DNA of 64,000 nucleotides, from positions 577,760,606 through 577,824,605 of the forward strand of contig OX422217.1 in NCBI GenBank assembly GCA_949130495.1, read 5' to 3'. The position numbers and the translations under genes were made by a program. Below are positions 47,654-59,929 of this stretch, piece after piece (within the stretch, counting starts at the first letter, position 1; each line of letters begins with the position of its first letter). The notes under the pieces are model-generated. The model was not told the origin of the DNA and did not search any database. It saw only the letters and a list, made by a program, of their open reading frames with translations. The stretch comes from Sambucus nigra. Its lineage: Eukaryota; Streptophyta; Magnoliopsida; Dipsacales; Adoxaceae.

Positions 47654-48791
47654 GAAAAAGGTTGTTATCGCTTAAATAAGCTCTTAGATCAATTTGTGAA
47701 TGCAGTGGTCTTCTCAAAAAGCTTTTATATCAATTTGTAAACTTGTGTAGTGCCGTGGAATATGTTAAGTGTTTTCAAATTGATTTGATTATATGACAAA
47801 TCAACCAAATTTAATTAATCCCAAATTTTAGTTAAACCCTAAATCATGCATCTAGGTGATTTGAAATCATCAAATTAGGAAGCATGCAAAGGAAACCAAA
47901 TATCTAGAAAAAATCCCTTTCGAGTAAAAACCTTTATTTCACTAATAATTTTCAATTTACAACTTACAAGATTACCAGCGAAATCTGCAAAGAATTTATT
48001 GCAGCAAACTCTCATAGGCCGCAACCTAAATCAGCAATGGACTTCCACAGCGAATCCAGAAGACAACAAGGAACGCCCACAAGCACTCCCAATGACCGCA
48101 GTCGTAGTCAGCCATCACCTCCCGCAAGTGGTGCCAAGTCAGTCGTAGATTTACCCTCTCTACAAGAGAAACTTCAGCAAAATTGTGTTCTTGGGTTCCA
48201 AAACAATTCACATAAACTATTAGGATCTTGGGAATTGAAAACAAAAAGGGATTAAAACCCTATATGTGAGTACACAAAGTATTCGGCCAAAGCAGTTTTC
48301 GTAGCTGATAAAAACGCAGGTCTTCTTCTTAAAAACAGAGTGGTTTAACACGTTATTCATAAAAACATTCAGGTGAAAGATCACTCGAATGAAACAGAGA
48401 CGTCACTCTAACGAAGAAGGTTGTCGCTCGAACGACAGCTTCACGCGAGATGCCATGTCGCTCGAACGACATTGTATCTTGCTCGAACGAGATTAAATAA
48501 AAATTAATTTTTTATTTTGCCACAAATTATTTTGCCTCAAAACTTAAAAAAATAATTCTGACGAAAAACTCCGCTCCAACACTTAGAAAATATTTTGTAA
48601 AAAATATCCCAATACTCTAATTGAAATGCTAAGGTACTTAAACACAACCTTACCAAAATTAATCTCGTGGAGGATTGAATATTGATTCGGATACGTCTTC
48701 ACACATGATTGAACTTGAATAAGTGTTGGACTATTGTAGCGGTATACGACATACTCAAATGTAAGCCGGACAGTAAAATAATGTCCTTACA
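47654..48791 (-). repeat. LTR-B3 (5' end of array, minus)
   Basis: Plus strand begins TGAAAAAGGTTG next to a degenerate PBS (GCTTTGATAATA complement, about 47,639) and ends ATGTCCTTACA at 48,791. Palindrome cluster at about 48,371-48,492, including TCGCTCGAACGA repeats. Confidence 0.9.
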
Positions 48792-49150
48792 TGGGATTCA
48801 TCTAGGAGGCTCCCATACTCAAGTTGAAAAAAAATTCCATGGTATTTTTTTCTTTTTCAATCGTCGGTCGATGGAGGATCCCTATCGGGACTGTTCCTCT
48901 AATTTCAGTTCTTGTGGATGAAGCTAACCTTGTGAGAGCATCGGCTCAACATATTCTCGTTGGGGTATCCTCTTCAACTTTACTTCACTAAAATGCTTCG
49001 ATACTATCTTCACCTTTCCCAAGTACTTAGCCATTCTGTCATCGCACGGCCTCTTAACATTACACCACCGAATCCCCAATCCTTGTGCTTGTTGTGAAGT
49101 GATAACACCAATATCCACTAATCGTTCTTTCCAGATACAATTCCTGATTT
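48792..49150 (-). pseudogene. Gypsy RNase H end and linker, minus strand
   Basis: Minus strand shows DDRMAKYLGKVK, then (one shift) ADALTRLASSTRTEIRGTVPIGILHRPTIE and a linker to 'MNP' at 48,797. Removing array B joins this to VIQYIRDGVIPES at 35,071, restoring the reading order of a Tat-type pol. It therefore belongs to the same element as 33,867-35,076. Confidence 0.85.
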
Positions 49151-50347
<1,197 letters not shown>

Positions 50348-50430
50348 GTACATACTAGATTGACAAGTGTGACTGTTATTTCAATTGAGCAATTGAAATA
50401 ACACTCTCACTTGTCAATCTAGTCATGTAC
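50348..50430. repeat. Near-perfect ~40-bp inverted repeat (hairpin) upstream of TNP2
   Basis: CTAGATTGACAAGTGTGACT...TTTCAATTG (50,355-50,387) and its reverse complement (50,390-50,422) pair over 33 bases with two mismatches and a 2-base spacer. GTACAT / ATGTAC words extend the stem to 50,348-50,430 with a small bulge. It lies about 280 bp upstream of the first TNP2 coding remnant. Confidence 0.93.
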
Positions 50431-50689
50431 TTGAAGAACTACAGGTATATACTGCCGATTTTTTCTCAAATCGTAACAATGTGCATGAGCTGTTAAGTAT
50501 ATTATGCGGTTTTGAATGGGATAGGACCACTCACCCTTTAGAGGAGATGGAGGAAATAGAAATTTCTATTATAAATTGAATTTGAATTTGAAATTTAAAA
50601 ATCGAATATAAATAAGACATAATTAAATGAAACATACTATGAATCTAAGTTTTGTTTACCTTTAATAGGTGATTAGTTGTGGTAGCTGT

Positions 50690-53263
50690 GATGGAATATC
50701 CGAAATAAAAAGAGTGGATGGGTGAGACAAATAGAATGGGGGATGTGTTTCGCTGAGGTGCTAACGAATTTATGAAATACGCAAAGAGATGTCATAATGA
50801 AGAGTTTTCGTGTCCGTGTGCTAGTTGTAAGAATGGTAAGGTATTTGAGTGGAAAATAGTTGAACTACATGTGTTAAGATCTGGTATGACAGATAGTTAT
50901 CTCTTTTTGGAGTTTTCATGGTGAATTGAAAGTTCCTTTTGTCCCCGACCAACCTTCACAACAACCTTCAAAAAGTACGATAGATGTAGAAGGGGATGAC
51001 GTAGATCATAATATGTTAGAGGATTTAATTGATGATGCATATGGAGTTTATGAAGCAGAAGAGAATGAGGTTACTGATGATCTAGAAGGTTCAAGTGCTC
51101 GTGAAGATATCACGATAAAACCTGACGATGACTACCAAAGTTAAAATTTAAGGCGACCCAACCGTTATACTCTGGCTATGAGAAAGATCAAACAACTTTA
51201 CATGCCATGGTTGGTTTGCACAGTTTGAAGACGCGGTATGGTTTGTCTGGCAATAGCGTGACAGGAATTCTAAAATGGGTTAAGGGCTTATTACCCAAGG
51301 AGAATACACTTCCAAATAGCTATCATGTTATGAAGAACGGTTTGAAAGGTTTAGGAATGAAGTGTAAATCGATTCATGCTTATTTGTATGACTGCATACT
51401 ATAACGAAAGGAGTATGAAAATCTTGATCGTTGTCCGGTATGCGATGGACCTAAATATGTCCAATCTACTAGTAAGGAAGACACAAGCTCAAAAGTTCCT
51501 CAAAAAGTATTGAAATATTTTCCTGTTGGGCTTAGATTAAAGCGATTTTTCACAGTACCATGGATAGTGGAGGCAATGACTTGGCAAGCTAGGGCAGAAG
51601 TAGGGCTAATATCATGCGTCATCCTATTGATTCTACAGCCTAGAGGTGGATGAATTATGAGTATCCTGATTTTGCTTGAGAACAACGCAACATTCGTTTG
51701 GCTATATCAACAGATGGTTTCAATCCATTTGGAAATCTAAGCACCAATCAGAATGTATGGCCAGTAATCCTAGCCCCACTCAACCTCCCTCCTTCACAGT
51801 ATATGAGACCTGAATTTTTTATGATGGCTTTGTTGATACCTGGGCCGAAGGCACCAAGTGATGACATCGACGTCTACCTGGCTCCTTTGGTAGAAGAATT
51901 AAATGAGTTGTGAGAAGAGGGTGAGAAATCATTTGACTCTTTTAGAAAAGAAGAGTTTACGCTGAAAGCTATGTTGATGTGGGCAATTCATGATTTTCTA
52001 GCTTATGGAACATTATTCGGTTGTGTAGTACATGGTTATTTGGGGTGTCCTATTTATGGATAGGAGACTAAATATCTTCGTCTATCCTTCAGCTCAAAAA
52101 AATCTATACAATTGTCACAGGAGGGTTTTACCCCCGGCTCATAGTTTCATATTTGAGGAAGGTTCCAATTTTTTATTGGGTGGGGTTGAACATAGGCTAC
52201 CGCCGAGACAAATTCCGGGTTCATAAATTGAAAGTAAATCTTCTGAATGTGGCCCTAATATGCCAGGTAAGAATCCCAAATTTAAGAATGTCAAGCATAA
52301 GAAGACCCCAACTGGGAATGAAACTGAGACAAGAAAGGCATGGTCTAGGAGGTCAATTTTATTTTACTAGCCTAATTGGAAGAATAACCCGGTGCGCCAT
52401 GTATTGGATGTGAAACATGTAGAGAAGAACTTCGCTGAACATATTGTGGGCACTTGCCTAGGGGGGAGTCATTTGAAGGATGGAGAAAATGCACAAAAAA
52501 AACTTAAATCGTTGAAACTTAAGCCATAGCAATAGTTGAAAGAAGATAATAGGAAAGGGACAATAATTCCCCCTGGTGCGTTTACTTTGACGAGTGAGGA
52601 AAGGAAGGTGCTTTTAGAAACAATATATAATTTGAAGGGCCCATCTAATTTTGCATCCAACTCGCAAAGGATTGTGAATTATGTCACTCATGATTTACAT
52701 AAGCGTAAGTCCTACGATTGGCATGTGATCATGCAATTGGTTCCTTTATTGTTTAAGCACTGCTTCTCCAAGCACAAGGATTTATGGAGGGCTATTATGC
52801 AAATTAGTATTGCCTTCTCACTCTTGTGTGAGAAGGTAGTCAATGGAGAACACATAGTGGCCGCAAAATTGGCGGTGACCGAAGCGATTTGTGTGTTGGA
52901 GAAGTAATTTTCCCAAGCATTCTTTAACATAAGTGTTCACTTATTGGTACACCTATGCGACAAGGCACTTCTTTGTGGTCCAGTTAGATATCGGTGGATG
53001 TATCCATTTGAAAGATTGATGAAAGTTTTTAAAGATTACGTCAAGAATACACGATACATTGCAGGATCAATTGCAGAGGAATACATCACTGTGGAGTCAT
53101 CAATATATACTCGGGAATATATGCCTGACTCGACCAGCGTTGATGACATTGATGAGTTCGTCGATGATGGTGGTCATCTGATGGGAAAACGAGTGAAATT
53201 AACGAGTTTGCAACATGAACAAGTAGTTCGTTATCTATTTAATACACATGAAGATGTCGAATA
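50690..53263 (+). pseudogene. TNP2-type CACTA transposase relic
   Basis: Transposase that binds and cuts the CACTA ends. Order: N-terminal transposase-associated zinc-finger region (NEFMKYAKR, CPCASCKNGK; 50,765-50,850), the acidic segment, then LHSLKTRYGLSGNSVTGILKW, LPNSYHVMKNGLKGLGMKC, LDRCPVCDGPKYV, VPQKVLKYFPVGLRLKRFF, and the core with STDGFNPFG (about 51,707) and IPGPKAPSDDIDVYLAPLVEEL (about 51,830-51,895), both bearing conserved Asp residues. The DUF4218-type region (YVTHDLHKRKSYDWHVIMQ, MYPFERLMKVFKDYVKN) spans 52,640-53,260. Stops and frameshifts occur throughout, so it is non-functional. Confidence 0.93.
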
Positions 53264-53547
53264 ATGGAAAAAGTAAGTTTCGATTATTATAAAGTTTAAC
53301 ATTATTTACATTATTTTAAACATGATTAATTTTGTAATATGCAGAAAATATGAAGATTGTGAGAATAATAAAAGACGAAAATTAATGGTACAATCAGACA
53401 GCGAATTTACATTATAATGAAAATGGTCGTTATATAACGTTACATTACACTCAAATTTTATAACTAATATAATTAATTTATCTATATTCTCAGCTCTTAC
53501 AGACGGGTGATGCGACATCAAGGCTTGATCGTCTAGCCACTGGACCC

Positions 53548-53973
53548 TTGTTCGTGGCACAAGAGTACAAAAAGTATCGATTGAACGGTTACATTTTCGG
53601 CACTAAAGTTTACGAGGAAAGTAAAAATGTACAGAACTCGGGCATTTTATACAAGGCTCTTACTTTCTTTCGAGCGAGCGCAAAAGATAAAAACCTCGTT
53701 GAAGCTGAAATGACTTACTATGGTGTAATCCAAAATATATTTGAATTGGATTATATAAGCTTCAAAGAGGTTGTATTTTACTGTGACCCGGTAAGATTTG
53801 AGGATAAAAATGCTTGTAAAGTTGATCATGTCACCAACTTGATCATAGTTGACTTGTCCAAGTTGAAGAGCAACGACCACGTGAGCGATGAGCCGTTTGT
53901 TTGTGCATTTCAAAAGGTTAACCAAGTGTTTTACTCGGAGTATATCAACAACGAGCCGTGGTCAATTTTCTAA
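53548..53973 (+). pseudogene. TNP2 C-terminal (DUF4216-like) exon
   Basis: Open segment with YRLNGYIFGTKVYEESKNVQNSG, MTYYGVIQNIFELDYISFKEVVFYCD and EPFVCAFQKVNQVFY, the pattern of the DUF4216 region near the C-terminus of TNP2 proteins. Separated from the preceding exon by an AT-rich intron-like gap (53,270-53,490). Ends at TAA 53,973. Confidence 0.85.
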
Positions 53974-54439
53974 CACGCACCAAAGCGTATAAATAGTAGT
54001 GTGGATGAATTGGTTGCTCCTACCGAATATCATTCCATTTTTTATGATAACCCGAATTTTAAATAATTTTTCAATTTGTAATAAATATTCCAATTTGTAC
54101 CGAAACATCCATTTTTAATTCTTTTAATTGATTTGCACTTTATCATTTTCACTTTATCATGTCTCGCCTTAAGACATGCAAACATATTATGAGCTAGATG
54201 TTGTTGTTTTGGAATTCAGAATTGAGGTGTTTAACAGTAACAATTCATTTCTATTTATAGTAATTGTACATATTTGCAAGTCTTCTTCTAATTCATTTTG
54301 ATTTGTATAATAACATTTTTTACGGCAAATGTCTCCTTCAGGTATGAAGGCGAGGATGATGATGCTGGTTATGATGCTGTCGTCTGGGCTCGGTGGTAGC
54401 GGAGGTGACGTGGGCTCCTCGGCCACCTAGGCTCCCCAA

Positions 54440-56006
54440 ATATGGCTAATTGGGGATAGCCATCGAGAACAAGTCGGGGATATTAGCGAGATCCCTCAAG
54501 CTAGTAAAGACGATCATCGGCCCGAGGTACATTAGTTGGAAGGAGGTGCCATATGAGCTCAAGTTAGTTGTTTTACGTATTTATATTTATATTTATACTT
54601 ATATGAATATGAATATTTCAATTTCAATTTTGATTTCAATTTTATTTTATATTTACGTTTATATTTATTCGCAACTAACATTGTATTTGTTGGATAGGAA
54701 TAATTCAGCCTGGATCCAAAGCTACGTGATTCCATCCTGGATCAATTGAGGAAGAAACACAAGACGTGAAAGAAAAATATGCGGATCATGTACTTTGGAA
54801 AGACACGAGAGTCCGTTATCTGAATGTGTGAATCCGTCCCGCCGATGGAGACGATCTCATTGGCAAAATCGCAACAGTTCGTTGACAATGAGATCGGGGA
54901 GTGACAATTGGCATCTCACCAATCGGGGAGGGAAAACCAAGCAAAAAAGACGGATGTGCACTACTCCGGCCGGACGTCTTACGCCGAGGTGGAGCATAGG
55001 ATGATGGTAAGATTTAATTTTTCTATAACTACAGAAATATATTATTCTGCATTATTTTACTTTATGGGGCCGATAATAATTTAACTCTAGTTTATTTTAG
55101 GGGACAGGGAGTGGCCCTGGGGGTGGGCCATATAGGCTCGATACTTATGTGGCTCTTCGAACGAAGAAGGGGAAGGACAAGGAGGTGTCCCCGAGCGTCG
55201 CGGCCATGATTGTAAGTAATCCGACAATTAACTTTTTGTTAATTACGTTATAATTTTTTGATTTACTTATTTTACTAATCATGTGCTTTTTGTCATTTCA
55301 GGCAAAGCTTAAAGAAGTTCATGAGTCCCAGTCTGATGCCGATAAGGTATCTTTGTCCACAGACGCACTCAGCCAAGTGCGTGGCTTTGATCACAAGGGG
55401 AGGACAAGCGGGGGGAGCTCGCGGGTGGCCAAATCTTGGATCATCGGATTGGAGACGATCGACACTAGGTTGGCTCGAACGGTGGACTCGCATGACGCGA
55501 ATCTTTCCCGTTTGGAGGCGACGGTCCAAGATATGTTCTCATTCATGAAGCGTTTGTTGGGTGGAAAATGCAAGGGGAAAGGGAAGAAGAAGATGGTGGA
55601 GGAGGAGGTGCGGGAGGACGAGGTATAGGATGACGAGGATGTGGACCTCACTGCTTCATCACCGACACGTGCAGACTTTGATGATCCACTTCCCTATTGG
55701 GTTCCCTTCGATCGATCGATGTCGACACTTGGTTGGCGGAGCGTGTTTCTACTGGACATATTTGATGGCCAGTGGATAGGGCGGGGGTTGAGGAATCCGA
55801 ATATCACCCAGGATGGACTAGTTCATGGACGTGAGCTTCAAGACATCGAGTCCAAGGTGCTCATCACGCATGTGATACCCAGGAAGGAGAACTCCCCATT
55901 GTGGTTGTGCGAACAATGCAGCACGATGTATATCAGTGGGTGTGTCAATTCGTATATCGTGTGGCCTACTCACCTCCTCAGATTTAACCTTACCCAAGAC
56001 ATGTAA
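54440..56006 (+). pseudogene. TNPA-like (plant transposase, Ptta/En/Spm) gene
   Basis: Second CACTA gene; products of this class bind the subterminal repeats. Exon remnants: about 54,462-54,562 (ENKSGILARSLKLVKTIIGP, ISWKEVPYELK), 54,698-55,006 (with stops; ends NQAKKTDVHYSGRTSYAEVEHRMM), 55,101-55,211 (LDTYVALRTKKGKDKEVSPS) and 55,302-56,006. The last three junctions have canonical splice sites (GTAAGA at 55,007, AG before 55,101, GTAAGT at 55,212, CAG before 55,302) and join in frame. One TAG at 55,626 interrupts the last exon. After it the same frame continues for 126 codons through VHGRELQDIESKVLITHVIP and SYIVWPTHLL, a C-terminal domain (DUF8039-like by recognition) of these proteins. 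Confidence 0.82.
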
Positions 56007-56214
56007 TGACATGATTTGAATTGAATTGTTTTTAAGTTGGTACATTTGAATTATATTTGGTTTATATCGTGATGCATATTGTCTCTATTTTGAATATATA
56101 TTTGCATTATCTCTATTTTATCTGTATATGTGATGCTTGAACATGTACAACGTTGCTATAACATGTACAAATATACTGCTCGGCAGTGGCAGTGGCCAAA
56201 CTGCCCAGTAGATT

Positions 56215-56541
56215 TTTTTTCAATTCTGCCCAGAATTGTCACGGTCATTGACCGTGAAAAGTCTGTGACAAAGGATTGTTGTCATGGACTTGTCACGATC
56301 AATGACTCTGATGATTTTTTTTAACATTTTCACAGGTTTGTCACGGTCCTTAATCGTGACAAAATTTGTCAAGGTCAAGGACCGTGACTGTGATAAGTCT
56401 AACGAACTTTTCACGGTCAATGACCGTGACAAGTTCGTGACAACAAAAGTTGTCACCCCCAGAATTGTCATGGTCATTGACCTCGACAAGTCCAACTTGT
56501 CAAGGTCAATGACCGTGACAATTCGACAGATTTGGTGTAGT
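56215..56541 (+). repeat. CACTA subterminal palindromes GTCACGGTCAATGACCGTGAC
   Basis: Seven or more copies of a 20-bp palindrome (consensus GTCACGGTCATGACCGTGAC with AT or CA in the middle) in both orientations, then the terminal TTTGGTGTAGTG. These would be the binding sites for the element's TNPA-like protein. The repeats could form strong hairpins in single-stranded form. Confidence 0.9.
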
Positions 56542-57024
56542 GATACTAGATGGTCTTGCACAAAACTCATCAAAAGTTTCACTCTTATCCATCCTAGTGG
56601 TTTGAAACTGAGTGGTGACTTCTTGGAATTTGGAAGGCTTTATAACACTAGAACTCTCTTGAGTGAGTCGGAGTATGTCCTAAGACTTTTTAGACATTTC
56701 ACATGTCATAAAATGGCAAAAATTCTCCAATATGACCAGATAAAACAACGCATTCAAACCACGGGAAATAAAACTACTCAACTTGTGCTCATCCTCACTC
56801 TAACTTTCTACGGGTTTAGGGACACGAATCTCACCTACTAAAGTCGTGGGTGGGGTACACCCCTTAACAATCGCTAACCAAACTCGCTCTTTTATGGACT
56901 TAAGTGTTGAATTCATATGCTCTTTCCAGGACGTATAGTTAGACCTACAAAAACGTTCATCTAGAAAATAAAGCCGCTCCATAGAAAAACCACCCGAATT
57001 CATGCCTATACAACTTATAAACAT
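56542..57024 (-). pseudogene. Copia gag N-terminal fragment (element D)
   Basis: Minus-strand ORF at 57,024-56,800 reads RLYFLDERFCRSNYTSWKEHM, STLKSIKERVWLAIVKGCTPPT, matching the start of copia A gag (FDGTNYAYWKARMRSALKAIDERVWILVERGWTPPT). Further decayed pieces include SKFQEVTTQFQTTRMDKSETFDEF at about 56,560-56,630. It is cut at 56,541 by the CACTA end; the rest of the gag was not found beyond the CACTA. Confidence 0.88.
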
Positions 57025-57026
57025 CC

Positions 57027-57038
57027 TATCTGATACCG
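57027..57038 (-). other. Degenerate PBS of element D
   Basis: Plus strand TATCTGATACCG against the expected GCTCTGATACCA, a few bases from the LTR start at 57,042. Confidence 0.7.
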
Positions 57039-57041
57039 ATT

Positions 57042-58349
57042 TGAAAAGCGCTAAGGGCCTCTAATATGAAAGATTCGCGGCTAAAACACTAAATTTTATT
57101 ATTTTTCAATTTTAATTAACGTAATGAAACTTAGCACCGATTAAACTTTTGTTATGTTAAAAAATTAAAAAACTTATCTTACCGTAAAACATGCATCTAG
57201 GCAATAGTATGATAAAATAAAATAATTAACCTCAATGCTTGATGTACGAAGAAAACCTAAATGGGAAAAACCTCAAGCGGCCCAGCCAATCCAATTCACT
57301 ATGTCAGGAATTACACAAGGACACGACTGAAGACTTACACAACCGACTAGACACCTTAAAGCCTTTATCAATCTTTGTTCCTTTGACCTTCTACATAATG
57401 ACACATAAGGATCCATCCATTCACTTCCAGAAGTGTGAGTCCACACACGCCTTGGTATCTATTGATCCAGTCACAGCTACCCATAACATATTAAACACAT
57501 AGTTCACTACCTTAAACTGCCATACACAAGGAGTCCACCATATATATACAACAAACATGCATGAAGTCCATTGCACGAAAATTCTCTCAATAGAGATGAT
57601 GAGAAAACAAACTTGTTTCAAAAAACTAAGACCTCCAACCATATAAAGATTGAATCTTGAATCTTGAATCTCAAACTATTTGAGTGGAAACATTGGTTTA
57701 GAGGCTCTTGGTATGTATTTGGAAAGCATTTTCAATAGCCTTGAAGAAAGAAAATAAATTCCAACACTCCTAGTTATAGAAAATACTTTTTTGGGCACTT
57801 CGTTCGAACGAAAACCCATGATCGTTCGAACAAAGTTACTAATCTCGTTCAAATAGTTAGAACGAACGAACCTCGAACGACATAGTTCTATCAAGCAAGA
57901 AAATATTATTTAAAGCCCATTTTATTGTCGTTTAGATGATAACCCATAACTCATTTGAACGACTCAAACATCTCATTCGAATGAACAACGTAGTTTCATT
58001 TAAATGAGTCGCTCGAATGACTTTTAACAAAAAATCAAATTTTTTTTTAAAGTTTTTAATGGAAAATGCCTTAAACATTATAAAAAATACCTAACATAAA
58101 TTCTAAGGATCAAAATACTATGTGTTCGTACCTAATGAGATCCTTGAATGTTGAAGGCGAAAATTGGCATGAAAACACAACATGATGATGTGGATGCTCT
58201 AACTTGGCCGCCAAGATCTTCAATCAAACATATCATAGGATTTGAAGTATTAATCGATGCAAGTTTTAACCTATGACTCAAACAATTTTGTCTAAACGAA
58301 ATTAAGCCACAATATACAAATGGACACGATTCATAAATTTGTCCTTGAA
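57042..58349 (-). repeat. LTR-D (copia family)
   Basis: Begins TGAAAAGCGC next to the PBS and ends near TTTGTCCTTGA, followed by AATCTCACTC, like the polypurine complement AATCTCCCCC after the other LTRs. Central part has many TCGTTCGAACGA-like palindromes (57,795-58,020). Since gag lies to one side and a 3' noncoding region to the other, it is a shared LTR as in array B, or a recombinant. Confidence 0.72.
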
Positions 58350-59929
58350 AATCTCACTCTTTCTATATTCTAAGACAAAACACAAAAATAAAAAACTATG
58401 GGCCGTCAAGCTCATCCAAAGACTCAATTCCATCCCCAAAAGGAAAAAGTACGGGCACCTAACAGATGCAAATATTAAGTAGCTTTGATCTTGTCTGAAC
58501 TTTGTTATAGCATTACAAACCTTCACACTTAAACATATCTTTCAAATGCAACTTGAACATCTATAAAAATATAAATCCGCAATTCAAACATTCACCCCCT
58601 TTGTCTAAGATTCTCCACCTATGGTAGTACATATCCTCTCAAGGTAAAAAAAAAATTTATCCCCAGGAGTTAAAGAGTTAGATACCATTTCTCTCCTTTT
58701 TTGTTTAAGAATAGATAAATAATAAGATAGATAATATAAATAAACTCCACCTAAATATAACACATGTAAACATACATGAAAACAAGTAATATCATTCAAC
58801 AATGTGAAGTAACATAAGCAACGAAAAACAACCTGAAAACAAAAGCACAAAAAATCCCAACTACAAACAAAAGATACCAATTTTGATACATAAATGAGAT
58901 ACTAATGACAGCAAGCAAAAAAGATACCAATGTGATCATATGTGATCATACAACATGCCTATATGGATCGACGATTAAGGATATGACAAATATGGATCAA
59001 ATTCAAATGCAAAGACTAAAAAAACATGCCATATATATATATATGTGCAAAGATATTAATGATGCATAAGGATATATAAGTATAAACACTACACAATACA
59101 CAAAACACATAGTTTTCCACATTCGCATACTAGCAATGTGTCAAAACCAAAAGTTATACGGAGTTAAGGGGTGTGAAGTTGAAACAAAAGAAATATGACA
59201 CATTCACTCGAAATATGACACATTCACTCAAAATATGTCCATGTAGTTTTGTTTGATCGCATTAACTTTATTAAACAAAGCTATAACCTCAAGTGACAGA
59301 TGAAGTGAAATCATAATGAAAAAACATACAAAATGTACACTAGCCTAGAAATCTTGAGGATTCTCATATCAATAGAGTCAAACAGTTAAGCTCATCTAGG
59401 ACTTATTGTGTAAGCCCATTAATCTTCCACTTTATATCCTTAAAACATAGTTATATCAATTTTCTAATATTTGTTTTCTCTTGAAGATATCAATTTTGAA
59501 GCCTTCATAAAAACAATTTGGTCTTGGAAATATTTATTTTATGTGACTCTATTTTCTTTTAGGATCTTTCGAATTGTGGCCTTTCACGTAAAAGAGATTT
59601 ACTCCCTCTGTAGTCCTCTTTCGTTACTCACTGGTATTATTATCAAATAAAATAAGCTCATAGGCTATGGTTCTTACATGCACAAATTTTTCGTAGCAAA
59701 AAATATTTATATGATAATACTAATAAGAGAACACCTCACTTAGGTCATGTAACATAGGCAGTCATAATCCAAAAGAGCTCGTGCAAAATGTGTGTATGAG
59801 GCATATGCAAAGTGAATCTATTAAGAAAACCAAAATCTAATCATTCCATGCAAGCATGATTAAGAATGATCCTAAGCATTGTAAATCATAATCAAATGTC
59901 CTATACACATGGAAAATATGCAACGAATG
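58350..59929 (-). other. 3' noncoding region of a copia D-family element, no gene
   Basis: AT-rich and gene-free. At 59,540-59,630 it has words parallel to the conserved block of A/B/C (TGTGGCCTTTCACGTAAAAGAG, TCTGTAGTCC). A 21-bp duplication (ATATGACACATTCACTC) is at about 59,197-59,235 and a TGTGATCATA duplication at about 58,931-58,950. Confidence 0.5.

Larger units (their letters stand above)
35077..48791 (-). mobile_element. Tandem array B: LTR-int-LTR-int-LTR
   Basis: Three LTRs of one family (35,077-36,184; 38,839-39,972; 47,654-48,791) alternate with two internal regions, both on the minus strand. The whole array is bracketed by CGGGA (35,072-35,076) and TGGGA (48,792-48,796), a 5-bp duplication with one change, and it splits a gypsy pol frame exactly. 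So it behaves as one insertion later enlarged by unequal recombination, or it was inserted as a concatemer. The second internal region is interrupted by element C (40,219-45,188). Confidence 0.9.

Noticed and set aside
50348..50430. Calling the hairpin a microRNA gene
   Set aside because: The stem is plausible, but it sits in transposon DNA, and there is no evidence of a mature small RNA or conservation; kept as an inverted repeat only.
56220..56582. 120- and 185-codon ORFs with DRDKS repeats
   Set aside because: Artefacts of the GTCACGGTCA palindromes at the CACTA end.
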